This document shows, one piece after another, positions 20,028-29,041 of a stretch of DNA of 64,000 nucleotides (position 1 is the first letter of the stretch; each line of letters opens with the position of its first letter). A program made the translations under genes and the position numbers. The stretch is from positions 372,001 to 436,000 of the forward strand of contig CAWEQO010000012.1 of NCBI GenBank assembly GCA_963811225.1. The letters run 5' to 3'. Under the pieces are notes generated by a model. That model was not told the origin of the DNA. It made no database searches and worked only from the letters and a program-made list of their open reading frames with translations. This DNA is from CAWEQO01 sp963811225 (GTDB lineage Bacteria > Chloroflexota > Anaerolineae > Anaerolineales > Anaerolineaceae).

Positions 20028-21614
20028 CAGCAATTCTCAATATGGTTTGTTAAGGTAGGAAAAGGCACCTGGACAAGTGAGCGCGAATGGAATACCCTTG
20101 AGGCATGTACGAGAAGCTAAAACCGACGAAGATGATCCAGGCGCTCAGGCAGCAGTGTAGCAAATTTCCCGATCTGCGGACCGGGGGAAACAAGCGGTAC
20201 GAGTTGCAAGATGCTGGGATGAGCGCATTTGCGGTGTTCTTCACGCAAAGTCCATCCTTTCTGGCCCACCAACGCGATATGCAGTTACGCAAAGGGCAGA
20301 GCAACGCAGAGCGCTTGTTTGATCTGGCAGAATTGCCTAGCGATAATCAGATCCGTAATTTGCTCGATCCAGTCGCTCCATCCTACGTGGATGGGATATA
20401 TCGCTATATTTTCACGGAGATCGAGCACACGCCTTTGCTAGACAGCTATCGTTCGTATGGGGATCAGTTGCTGATCGCAATCGACGGCACCGAATATTTC
20501 TCCTCGCAGAAGATCCACTGCGACAACTGCAATAGCCGGGTTTTGAATAATGGTGCGCTGCGCTATTTTCACAGCGTTTTGACGCCGGTCATCGTGCAAC
20601 CGGGCAATGTACACGTGATGGCGCTAGAACCAGAGTTTATCGTTCCGCAGGATGGGCACGAAAAACAGGACTGCGAGCTGAATGCTGCCAAGCGCTGGAT
20701 CGAAAAATATGGCTTGTTCTATGCCAAGCGCGGCGTGACCCTCCTGGGCGATGATCTGTTCAGCCGGTCGCCCTTCTGTCGGCTGCTGAAAGACAAGTCA
20801 CTGCACTTCATTCTGGTGTGTAAACCCGATTCGCACCCGGAATTGTATCAAACGGTGGCATTCCTGACCGCCAATGCGGTCTTGGGCACCAAAGTCGTCC
20901 GACGGTGGATGGGCAAGTATGCCGAGATTGACACCTATCGCTATGCCAACCAGGTCGCCTTATTTGCTGCTCAGGAGGCGCCCTCCGTTAACTGGGTGGA
21001 ACTGACCACCACCCGCGAAGACAGCGGGGCGATCCTCTTCAAAAATGCGTGGATCAGTGATTTTGAGATGCGAGACACTTCCGTCGAGGCCATTGTGCGC
21101 GATGGTCGCGCCCGTTGGAAAGTCGAAAACGAGAACAACAATGTCCTCAAAACCAAAGGCTACCACCTGGAACACAATTTCGGGCACGGTAGTCAGCATT
21201 TGGCGGCGATCTTGCTCTCACTCAATCTGCTGGCCTTCCTGTTCCACACCATTTTGGATCTGGTTGATGAGCAGTACCGTGCCATTCGGCAGAAATTAGG
21301 CCCGCGGCGCACCTTCTTTCAGGATTTGGAGGCGCTGTTACGCTACTTTGAGTTTTCTACCTGGGACCAGGTCTTTGATTTTATGTTCAAGGGTCTCGAA
21401 CTGGATACCGGATGATCATTCTCCGCTTGGCCTTGTTCGATCCCATGGGCTGCGTCGTGTGCCTTTCGGCGCCGCAGCTTGGTTTAGTTCCCCGCCCATT
21501 CCGTTTCCTTCCGATCAAAAGATTGCTGGTTCTGCTGCCTGGGCTGTTCCCCCGTTTTTGAAGTCCTATCTTTTCCGACTGCTGATCCTTCCTTCTCCAT
21601 ATTGAGAATTGCTG
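20028..21614 (+). mobile_element. Complete insertion sequence, IS4/ISNCY-like, 1587 bp, 9-bp target duplication
   Basis: Perfect 18-bp terminal inverted repeats: CAGCAATTCTCAATATGG at 20028-20045 and its complement at 21597-21614. The direct repeat TGCCTGTGA flanks it at 20019-20027 and 21615-21623, exactly abutting both ends. One transposase gene fills the interior. Intact ends and duplication indicate a fairly recent insertion. Confidence 0.93.
20105..21415 (+). CDS. DDE transposase of the 20028-21614 element
   Basis: 436 residues. A DDE-type catalytic core is visible: LLIAIDGTEYFSSQKIHCDNC (first Asp), VTLLGDDLFSRSPFC (second Asp) and WKVENENNNVLKTKGYHLEHNFGHG (Glu, with the insertion typical of IS4-like enzymes). 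A CDNC pair may bind zinc. The N-terminal part (FAVFFTQSPSFLAHQRDMQ) resembles ISNCY/IS4-clan transposases; exact family assignment is not certain. The frame is intact and the element ends are intact, so it may be active. Confidence 0.88.
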   Translation: MYEKLKPTKMIQALRQQCSKFPDLRTGGNKRYELQDAGMSAFAVFFTQSPSFLAHQRDMQLRKGQSNAERLFDLAELPSDNQIRNLLDPVAPSYVDGIYRYIFTEIEHTPLLDSYRSYGDQLLIAIDGTEYFSSQKIHCDNCNSRVLNNGALRYFHSVLTPVIVQPGNVHVMALEPEFIVPQDGHEKQDCELNAAKRWIEKYGLFYAKRGVTLLGDDLFSRSPFCRLLKDKSLHFILVCKPDSHPELYQTVAFLTANAVLGTKVVRRWMGKYAEIDTYRYANQVALFAAQEAPSVNWVELTTTREDSGAILFKNAWISDFEMRDTSVEAIVRDGRARWKVENENNNVLKTKGYHLEHNFGHGSQHLAAILLSLNLLAFLFHTILDLVDEQYRAIRQKLGPRRTFFQDLEALLRYFEFSTWDQVFDFMFKGLELDTG

Positions 21615-23176
21615 TGCCTGTGAATCTCACCGCCTGAAATAACTTTTTGGTAACTGCTCAGGCATTGGATGAGAGTTCGAGCCTGAAGAAAAGGCGGAGC
21701 ATAGGGCACACCAGAAAAAGCCAGTTGCAGCACATCCAAAACGCGTTGGCCATTTTTGCGGGCGGTAGAGATGTAGCTGCGAGTTTGGCAAAAGGTCTTG
21801 GCACCGTCTTGGGAGCGAAAACAACCTGACACCTTTTGCTTGAGTTTGACCATACGCAAGTCGCGTTCGGCCTGGTTATTGTCAAACGGCACCTTAAAAT
21901 CATACATAAAAGCCAGTGTTTCACGCTTGCGCAACTGCAAACGATCGAGTAAGTTTTTGGCCGGATGCTGTTTGGGTTTGCCCCGTTTCTTAGGAGGTGG
22001 CTCGGGAGGGAGAGAAACCGAGTTGGCCTGAAGGCCGGCTGTAAGAATGGCATCGTAGCGGGCTTCAAAGCCGGCAATTTGGGCTGGAGATAAGTGATCC
22101 TGCTGGGGCTGCGCCGTTTCCACGGCAGCTTTGATCTCCAATAACAGGCGGATCATCTCTTCGGCCCAACTCTGCTGATACTGCTCTAAGATGAAGATGA
22201 GCTCGCGGAGGTGATGGGCATTGCACAGGCCATGACGCACATCATTGTACTGGAAATAGGAGCGGTAGCCGTCATGCACCGCCGTGCCGTGGAACTGGGG
22301 GAAGATGCCGATGGCTTCCAAGGCTTGTTTGCCTCGTTTGGTATGCGGCTCATAGTAGGTCAGCAACTGCGTGCAAACCACGTGGAACCACCATAAGATT
22401 TTCTCCACTCGCCCGCCGGTCTCATCAAAATGCCCCGTTCCCTCTGTTTCCTGCAGTTCCGCTTTGATCGCCTGGTAGACCGGCTGCACCTGTTGGGCCA
22501 GGGTATTGCAGGCTTCGACAATCGTGCCTTCGCTCACCCGTTGACCATACAGATCTTCGATGATCTCAGCCGTACGTTCCAATGGCACGAAATGCTGCTG
22601 GTGGAAGTACACCATTTGCGCTTTGAGCCGTTCGCCATACTGCACCGGCTGGCTGACCTCTGGCGGAAAGTCCGCTGTCGTGAGCTGATGACAGAGAGGG
22701 CATTCTTTGATCTCCGCCTGATGTTCGGTCACTTCCACCTGTACCGGTGGCAGATCGAACACCTGCCGCTTCTCGTACTCCTGGGCTGGTGTGTCTTCTA
22801 ATGATGACTGGCAATGCTGGCAGCGGCGCACCGGATGGGTTTGAACATGGTCTGGATGGGCGACCGCCTGAAGTGTGTTGCCAGGATGCCCCGGTTGCCC
22901 ACCACTTTTCTTGCCACTCTTGTGTCGCAAGCTTTTGGGTTTCTTTTTCAACCCATCGCTAGAGGGTGGCTTCCCGCTGTTGTGGCTGTTTTTTGCCAGT
23001 TGATCTTCTAGCGCCTGCACCCTTCCACTTAGCGCTTGCACCACCCCTGTCAGGCTGCCCACAAATGTTACCATTGCCTCTTCCCCTTGCCGGTAGATGG
23101 CGCGGATTTCTTCTTCACTGGGCAGTTTGATCGGTTCCATCTCCTCTATTTTCACTGGCTTTTCTGTTTTTGGCAA
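21566..23176 (-). CDS. IS66 family transposase (TnpC type)
   Basis: 536 residues. Landmarks of IS66 TnpC in order: N-terminal coiled coil (VVQALSGRVQALEDQLAKNSHNSGKPPSSDG), zinc-ribbon region with CQHCQSS, the DDE core (GHFDETGGRVEKILWWFHVVCT; AVHDGYRSYFQYND; VPFDNNQAERDLRMVKLKQK) and a short C-tail. The reading frame passes through the element's own inverted repeat near 21650 and ends at 21566, inside the neighbouring insertion sequence. The last ~28 residues are thus encoded outside the element. No tnpA/tnpB companions are present, as in the ISBst12 subgroup. Confidence 0.92.
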   Translation of the reverse strand: MPKTEKPVKIEEMEPIKLPSEEEIRAIYRQGEEAMVTFVGSLTGVVQALSGRVQALEDQLAKNSHNSGKPPSSDGLKKKPKSLRHKSGKKSGGQPGHPGNTLQAVAHPDHVQTHPVRRCQHCQSSLEDTPAQEYEKRQVFDLPPVQVEVTEHQAEIKECPLCHQLTTADFPPEVSQPVQYGERLKAQMVYFHQQHFVPLERTAEIIEDLYGQRVSEGTIVEACNTLAQQVQPVYQAIKAELQETEGTGHFDETGGRVEKILWWFHVVCTQLLTYYEPHTKRGKQALEAIGIFPQFHGTAVHDGYRSYFQYNDVRHGLCNAHHLRELIFILEQYQQSWAEEMIRLLLEIKAAVETAQPQQDHLSPAQIAGFEARYDAILTAGLQANSVSLPPEPPPKKRGKPKQHPAKNLLDRLQLRKRETLAFMYDFKVPFDNNQAERDLRMVKLKQKVSGCFRSQDGAKTFCQTRSYISTARKNGQRVLDVLQLAFSGVPYAPPFLQARTLIQCLSSYQKVISGGEIHRHSNSQYGEGRISSRKR

Positions 23177-23206
23177 TGTTCTTCAGGTTAATGCCTGAGC
23201 AGTTAC
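21650..23206 (-). mobile_element. IS66-type element (ISBst12-like), about 1557 bp
   Basis: Inverted repeats begin with the GTAAC typical of IS66: GTAACTGCTCAGGCATT from 21650 and its complement ending at 23206 (perfect over 17 bp). The 8-bp flanks ACTTTTTG (21642-21649) and CCTTTTTG (23207-23214) match at 7 of 8 positions, consistent with the 8-bp duplication of the family. Its left end lies 26 bp from the duplication of the neighbouring IS. Confidence 0.88.
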
Positions 23207-23405
23207 CCTTTTTGTTATGATTGTCCGGAGCGGACAACAACAAAAGTTATTCCCTCCCTCTTTTTGGATCGAGCCAAGCGGTGGATCGCCTTCTAAAGCG
23301 CGCTCCACCTGGACTCTCAGCCTTTGCAAAGAGAGGGACGACACAGGATTGACGAGATGTATCAGATAGAGTACATTTATTTAATATGATGGTGGGATTG
23401 TCGAT
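23207..23405. other. Short intergenic stretch between IS66 element and DUF503 gene
   Basis: Holds a small perfect hairpin TTGTCCG-GAG-CGGACAA at 23221-23237 and AT-rich sequence before 23406; no coding signal is recognised. This is likely the original promoter region of the DUF503 gene. Confidence 0.4.
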
Positions 23406-23690
23406 ATGTCGATTGGTGTTCTAACGCTGTACTTCCTAATCCCTGGCTGCGCATCTTTGAAAGAGAAACGTGGGCGCATCCAACCGGTTATTGCGCGCCT
23501 CCATCGCGAGTTCAACCTTTCAGTTGCAGAGATCGATCGCCAGGATGCATGGCAAGCAGCAGTCCTGGCATGCGCTTTGGTCAGCAACGACGGTCGCCAC
23601 ACCCAAAGCGCGCTGCAAAATGTGGTCAACTATTTCGGGAGCAACTGGCCTGACCTGGAGCTGGTCGAGCAGCACATCGAGCTGATCTGA
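23406..23690 (+). CDS. DUF503 family protein (YlxP-like)
   Basis: 94 residues. MSIGVLTLYFLIPGCASLKEKRGRIQPVIARLHREFNLSVAEIDRQDAWQ is the conserved N-terminal half; WDLELVEQHIELI-like ending. Small ferredoxin-fold protein often encoded near nusA-infB-rbfA, sometimes called YlxP; function not settled. Here it stands alone next to insertion sequences, without that operon. The start follows a T-rich leader with no obvious ribosome site. Confidence 0.85.
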   Translation: MSIGVLTLYFLIPGCASLKEKRGRIQPVIARLHREFNLSVAEIDRQDAWQAAVLACALVSNDGRHTQSALQNVVNYFGSNWPDLELVEQHIELI

Positions 23691-23834
23691 CCGACAGGGT
23701 TCGCTGGAGGTGGGCTGTCGATTATGGAAAACGGAACGGTTCGCACAGTGTTGTATTGTAAGACGCAGGCGCCTTGCCATTCAAGACTGCCCAAACGACA
23801 ACCAGAAATCATTCAACATTAACGAGGGAGAGAG

Positions 23835-24626
23835 ATGGATCTGCAACTCAAAGGTAAAATCGCCATGGTCACCGGTTCGAGCCGCGGGCTTGGATACGCT
23901 GCGGCCCGGCTGCTGGCGCAAGAAGGCGCACGAGTGGTCATCAACAGCCGCAGCCCAGTCCACATCCATGAAGCCGAACGCCGCATCGCTCGCGAAACCG
24001 GCGCAGAGGTGATCGGCCTGCCGGGTGACGTGACCGGCCCGCACATCCCGGAACACCTGGTTCATCAGGCAGTCGACCGCATGGGCGGCCTCGACATATT
24101 GATCACCAACAGCGGTGGTCCCCCGCCCGGTTTGTTTGAGAACCTGACCCCATCCGACTGGCGGCACGCCATCGAGCTCTCGTTCATGAGCCACGTCGAC
24201 CTGATCCAGGCCGCGCTGCCCTATCTCAAACGCTCTTTCTCCGCCAGCGTGCTGACCATGACCTCTTTCTCCGTCAAACAACCGGTACCCAACCTGGTGC
24301 TGTCGAACAGTATCCGGGCCGCCACGATCGCCCTAACCAAGTCTCTGGCGATCGAGCTCGGCCGAGAGGGCATCCGCTTCAACTCGATCCTGCCTGGCTG
24401 GACCGACACCGAACGTGTCCGCGAGCTGATGCGCAACCGTGCCGAAGGATCCGGCACTTCCATCACCGAAGAGACCGCCAAGGTCGCCAACGAGACCGCC
24501 ATGGGTCGCCTGGGCACGCCGCGTGAGTTCGCCAACGTTGCTGTGTTCCTGGTCTCCCCGGCCGCATCCTACATCACGGGCGCCATGATCGACGTCAACG
24601 GCGGCCTGACCAAGGGCCTGTTCTAG
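23835..24626 (+). CDS. Short-chain dehydrogenase/reductase, atypical active site
   Basis: 263 residues. Rossmann fold with cofactor motif TGSSRGLG (13-20) and NSGGPPPG (93-99) in place of NNAG. The segment that should hold the YxxxK pair reads LVLSNSIRAATIALTKSLA: Ser157 and Arg161 stand where Tyr and Lys are expected. This pattern is known in a subset of 3-oxoacyl-ACP-reductase-like SDRs with P-NLVLSN..R. The C-terminus ITGAMIDVNGGLTKGLF is ordinary. GAGGGAGAG precedes the ATG at 23835. Substrate unknown; an NAD(P)H oxidoreductase role is uncertain given the missing Tyr. Confidence 0.88.
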   Translation: MDLQLKGKIAMVTGSSRGLGYAAARLLAQEGARVVINSRSPVHIHEAERRIARETGAEVIGLPGDVTGPHIPEHLVHQAVDRMGGLDILITNSGGPPPGLFENLTPSDWRHAIELSFMSHVDLIQAALPYLKRSFSASVLTMTSFSVKQPVPNLVLSNSIRAATIALTKSLAIELGREGIRFNSILPGWTDTERVRELMRNRAEGSGTSITEETAKVANETAMGRLGTPREFANVAVFLVSPAASYITGAMIDVNGGLTKGLF

Positions 24627-24642
24627 AGAGCATTCCTCTACG

Positions 24643-24685
24643 AAGCGGGATCGGGAGGATTACGATAATCCTCCCGATCCCGCTT
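24643..24685. terminator. Hairpin after the SDR gene
   Basis: 20-bp perfect stem (AAGCGGGATCGGGAGGATTA and complement), loop CGA, 17 nt beyond the stop codon. Confidence 0.8.
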
Positions 24686-24779
24686 TGTAAATCTCATTCT
24701 CGATTGATTTCCGAGACCATCGTAGACCTCCTTTCCATTCACCATCCCCACCGCAAGATCATCCTGGCGATTATTCAGC

Positions 24780-26259
24780 GGGTGTAGCGCAAAAGTGTCG
24801 GTGTGTTAATTGAGGGAGAGACGCGACCAGGAAATGGCGAAACGATGGCTGTGCAACTCGCTGAGGGCGGCGAACATGGCTTGGGCGTTGTCGCGTTTCC
24901 AGCCCCGGCCTTGACGTTTCATACGGTGATGAACCACGGTATTGATACCGCTTTCAACGGTGCCGCTGCCAATCGGATATCCCGCCTGGCGAAAGCGGGG
25001 ATAATCCATTTTGTCTTGCCGGGCCTGGAAATAGGCAGGCGATTGGCGGATATCATCAGCACAAACGATATGGGTCCAATCCAGCGCCTGTAACGCGACG
25101 ATGACCCGCGCCACTTGCCCATGCCAGAGCCGATCGATATTGGTTTCTGCCCAATGTTTGGTGCGCGGCGTGCCTTCGCCAAAAGCGGCCTTGGCCACTT
25201 TCCATAAGCGTTGGTCGGCATGGCTCCAGTCGAGGATCTGAATCGCTTTGGGGAAGTTGGTGGCCGTAATCCGTTCGATCCACAGCGCACCGTCGTTGGC
25301 TGAACTCAAAGGACCCTGTCCAATCCTGCGCCGCAGCCCTTCCAGAAATTGGTGCTGACCCATGGTATCGGCATCCCATAGCCCAGCCTGATAACTGTGC
25401 CGTGCTAAGACAACCTCGGGTTCCGTCGTTTCGTCCATTGGCTTGGCGCGACCAGACCGTGACGCTACCGCAGAAATCACGCTTAGTTTCACTTCTTTCC
25501 AGCCTTCCTCGCGCACCAGGATCATCCCGCCGTCCGTTGAGAGGTTGGCTGGGCCACTAATCGGATCGACCGCCGCCACCGTTTCCCGATCCGCGCGCGC
25601 CCCCTTTTGCGTTGGTGCAAACGTTGCCTGGGCTTCGACCACCCGTTGCTCCTCCACCTGCTCCCCCCAACCTTCGGTCAACCGCCGTAAGCTATCGCGT
25701 GACATGCTGCCCCCCACTGCTTCCTGATACGCCTCCGCCGCCAGTTCAAACGATTTGGCTTGTAATCCTTGGCGGGTCGCCACCCGTGCGGCCCCTGCAC
25801 TCCAATGATCCGTCCGCAGCCCTAATTTCTTATCCAGGGGGAAAAAGCGTCGCCCCTTTACATTGCGGGCAGACGTAGTAAGCGCGTTCTAGCTCGCTTT
25901 CCCCTTCCAGTCCGTTAATCCCCCATTTTCGGTACCCCTCGAATTCCATCGCACTCCCACAACCTTCGCACTTAACCCCTTCCACCTGATACCCTGTATC
26001 CCGCCCATTCACCCAGATTGACAGGCTTTCCCCCATGAATTCCCGCCGCTGTTTTCGCGCTTCTGCTTCGATTTCCTCAAAACTCGCTTCCGGGTGGCTA
26101 TCGTACCATGCTTCCATTCCCTCAAATAAGGTTTCGGCTGCCTTCATAAATGCCGCTTGCCGTTTTTCTCGTGATTGTTTTCGGGTCATCTGCTTCTCTT
26201 ACTCCTTCCCCCCTCATTTTACCTGATCGCTTCTCCCCCGACACTTTTGCGCTACACCC
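24780..26259 (-). mobile_element. ISKra4-family insertion sequence, 1480 bp, 9-bp target duplication
   Basis: 22-bp perfect inverted repeats: GGGTGTAGCGCAAAAGTGTC(GG) at 24780-24801 and its complement at 26238-26259. The direct repeat TTATTCAGC flanks it at 24771-24779 and 26260-26268. The interior carries a transposase in two frames. Confidence 0.92.
24806..26189 (-). CDS. ISKra4-type transposase, in two frames joined at a T5C5 tract near 25840
   Basis: The first frame (26189 to 25830) has 119 residues: a charged N-terminal helix region, then a zinc ribbon (CEGCGSAMEFEGY ... YVCPQCKGATLFP). At TTTTTCCCCC it ends in PPG-stop. Skipping one C continues as LDKKLGLRTDHWSAGAARVATRQGLQAKS and the long catalytic part down to 24806 (LDWSHADQRLWKVAKAAFGEG; YPIGSGTVESGINTVVHHRMKRQG). 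The joined length of about 460 residues is normal for ISKra4. It may be an inactive copy, a homopolymer error or a programmed +1 shift. Confidence 0.83.
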
Positions 26260-26387
26260 TTATTCAGCGGCTTTCCTCGTCAATCACGGAAAATCGGGTA
26301 AAATTAGGGGACTTTCGGCCGGCCGGTCTGCTAGAATCAAACCGGCAGCCGTTGACCCTGGCAGAATCTAGAGAGCAGGAGATACCA

Positions 26388-28302
26388 TTGCTCACACCTT
26401 TAGAAATAGAATCGAAACTTGAACGAAGTCTTATTGACCGTGCAGAAACCCGGTCGTTATACCGGCGGCGAGCTGAATCAGGTCGTCAAAAATTGGGACG
26501 AGATTCCCACCCGGGTGGCGCTGGTCTTCCCGGATATTTACGATATCGGGCTGCCCAACCTGGGCCTGGCGATGCTGTACGACGAGATCAACCAGCGGGG
26601 AGACGCCCTGGCCGAGCGCGCCTTCATCCCCTGGACGGACATGGAAGCGGTCATGCGCGAGCGCGGCATCCCCCTTTACTCGCTGGAGACCAAGCATTCC
26701 CTGGCTGACTTCGATGTCATCGGCTTCAGCCTGCCCTACGAGACTCTCTACACCAACACCCTCAACGCCCTCGATCTGGCGGGGATCCCGCTGTTCGCCT
26801 CCAAACGGGATGAGAGCCACCCGCTGGTAATCGCCGGAGGGCATTCCGCCTACAACCCCGAGCCGCTGTGGGCCTTCATGGACGCTTTTGTGGTTGGAGA
26901 GGGTGAAGAGGTGATCCACGAGATTGTCGACACCGTCGGCGAGTGGAAACAAAGCGGAGCGCCGCGGGCCGAGCTGCTGCGCGGCCTGTCGAAGCTGCAA
27001 GGCGTCTACGTCCCCTCGCTGTACCAGCCGCTCTATCACCCCGACGGCACGGTCGCATCAATTGAGAAGCTGGACGAAGAAGCGCCCATGCCCATCATGA
27101 AACGCCTGGTGCCCAAGCTGCACCCGCCCATGACCCGCTTCATCGTCCCGGCGGTCGACGTGGTCCACAACCGCATCGCAGTCGAGATCATGCGCGGCTG
27201 CACCCGCGGCTGCCGCTTCTGTCATGCAGGGATGATCACCCGCCCGGTGCGTGAGCGCACCATCCCCGAGGTGGTCAACGCCATCCAGGAAGCGCTCGAC
27301 AACACCGGCTTCGAAGAGGTTGCCCTGCTGTCTCTCTCTTCGTCTGACTATACGAATATCGTCGATCTGGTCGATGCCGTCGCCACCCGCTTCAAGGACA
27401 ATCACCTGACCATCTCGCTGCCCTCACTGCGAATCGAGTCCGTTTCGATCGATCTGATGGAGAAGCTTAAGGGCAACCGCTCCGGCGGCTTTACCCTGGC
27501 GCCCGAGGCAGCCACCGAACACATGCGCAACATCATCAACAAGCCGGTCTCCTCCGAGCAGCTGCTGGAAACCGCGCGGGCCATCTACTCGCGCGGCTGG
27601 ACCACGCTCAAGCTGTACTTCATGATCGGTCATCCCAGCGAAACGCTGGAAGATGTGCGGGCCATCGTCGACCTGTGCAAGCAGGTTATCCGTGAGGGCC
27701 ACAAGCTGATCGGCAACAAGGCCAAGCTCAACGCGGGTGTATCCACCTTCGTGCCGAAACCGCACACGCCTTTCCAATGGGTGCCTACCGATTCGCCCGA
27801 GCAGATCGAGGCCAAGCAAGAGCTTCTGCGCCGTGAGCTGCGCGGCCCCGGCCTCAAGCTCAACTGGACCGATTATAAAGACACCCAGATCGAAGCCTGG
27901 CTGTCGCGTGGCGACCGCCGCCTGGCCGAGGTGATCTACCGGGCCTGGCAAAAAGGCGCAACCTTCGACGCCTGGCAGGATACGGACAACTACCCACTCT
28001 GGATGGAAGCCTTCCAAGAGGTCGGGCTCGACCCGGCTTTCTACACCAGCCGTGAGCGCTTCGTGGACGAGGTCTTCCCTTGGGAGCACATCAGCGCCGC
28101 GGTCAAGAAGAACTTCCTGCTGCAAGATTACGGCTGGAGTCAGGAAGGCCGGCTGCGCGGTGACTGCCGTGAGCAGTGCTACGCCTGCGGCATCCTGCCG
28201 ACCTTCGCCGGTGTTCGCCGCCAGCATCCCGGTGAGGGCTGGAAGTGCCCCGAGGTCAGCCGCGGCCGGGTCAAAGTCGTGCAAATGGCCGGGCAGGATT
28301 AA
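26388..28302 (+). CDS. TIGR03960 family B12-binding-like radical SAM protein, N-terminus in a second frame (frameshift near 26418-26421)
   Basis: The main frame holds the whole body: N-terminal B12-binding-like domain (VALVFPDIYDIGLPNLGLAML; VIGFSLPYETLYTNTLN; VIAGGHSAYNPEPLWAFMD) and the radical SAM core with Cys motif MRGCTRGCRFCHAG (CxxxCxxC), ending at 28302. That frame could only start at a TTG (26419) without ribosome site. One base out of frame, AGGAG at 26377-26381 precedes TTG 26388, coding LLTPLEIESKL, which joins to NEVLLTVQKPGRYTGGEL if one base is skipped. This matches the usual start of the family. Partner of the TIGR03936 gene 3 nt downstream. Substrate unknown; tRNA or rRNA modification has been suspected. 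Confidence 0.88.
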
Positions 28303-28305
28303 CAC

Positions 28306-28944
28306 ATGGAGCGCATTCGCATCTCTTACGCCAAAACCGCCCCCCTGCGCTACACAGGCAACCTCGATGTCCACAAAGTCTGGGAGCGAACCCTGCGCCG
28401 GGCGCGCTTGCCGCTGGCCTACAGCCAGGGCTTCCACCCCCAACCACGCCTGAATCAGGCCTGCCCGCTGCCGCTTGGCATGACCAGCCGGGCCGAGATG
28501 ATCGACATCTGGCTGGAGGAAGATTTACCGCTGGAGCAGGTGGAGACGGCTTTGGCGCGCGCAGTCCCGCCTGGAATCGAGCCCAGCCGGGTGGAGGTCA
28601 TCGACCTGCAGGCTCCCAAACTGCAAACCCAAGTCGCCGCCGCCGATTACACCGCCACCTTGCTGGAGGAGGTCGACGAAAACGATCTGCGCAGCCAGGT
28701 CGAGCAGCTCTTGGCAGCCGGCAGCATCCTGCGCGAGCGCCGCGGCAAACCCTACGACCTGCGCCCGCTGGTCGAGGATCTGGCTGTCGAGCCGCAGCCC
28801 GGCGGCAGTCTGCGCCTGCACATGCGGCTCTCGGCCCGTGAAGGCGCCACCGGCCGCGCCGAAGAGGTGCTCGAGGCCCTGGGCATCCCTGCCAACGATG
28901 CCCGGGTGGAACGCACGGCGCTGTATTTCAAAGAAATAGAGTAG
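28306..28944 (+). CDS. TIGR03936 family radical SAM-associated protein (DUF2344)
   Basis: 212 residues. Starts 3 nt after the radical SAM gene, with which it is fused or adjacent in many bacteria. MERIRISYAKTAPLRYTGNLDVHKVWERTLRRARLPLAYSQGFHPQPRL is the conserved N-terminal block, with the SQGFHPQP motif. No metal or SAM motif of its own is seen; it is thought to act with the upstream enzyme. It is followed by a GA/CT hairpin. Confidence 0.92.
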   Translation: MERIRISYAKTAPLRYTGNLDVHKVWERTLRRARLPLAYSQGFHPQPRLNQACPLPLGMTSRAEMIDIWLEEDLPLEQVETALARAVPPGIEPSRVEVIDLQAPKLQTQVAAADYTATLLEEVDENDLRSQVEQLLAAGSILRERRGKPYDLRPLVEDLAVEPQPGGSLRLHMRLSAREGATGRAEEVLEALGIPANDARVERTALYFKEIE

Positions 28945-28950
28945 ATCCTG

Positions 28951-28998
28951 GAGAACCGAGAGTGGCCGATCCTACGGATCGAACGACTCTCGGTTCTC
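28951..28998. terminator. GA/CT hairpin between TIGR03936 gene and PrsW gene
   Basis: 13-bp perfect outer stem GAGAACCGAGAGT / ACTCTCGGTTCTC, with a second hairpin CGATCC-TAC-GGATCG inside the loop. Shares GAGAACCGAGAG with the hairpin at 47914-47994. Confidence 0.8.
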
Positions 28999-29025
28999 TC
29001 GTTTCTGTTCCCTACTTTTTCGCAG

Positions 29026-29031
29026 TACAAT
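29026..29031 (+). promoter_or_regulatory. Probable -10 box for the PrsW gene
   Basis: TACAAT ends 10 nt before the ATG at 29042, with no ribosome site between. Confidence 0.35.
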
Positions 29032-29041
29032 AAGTTCACTC

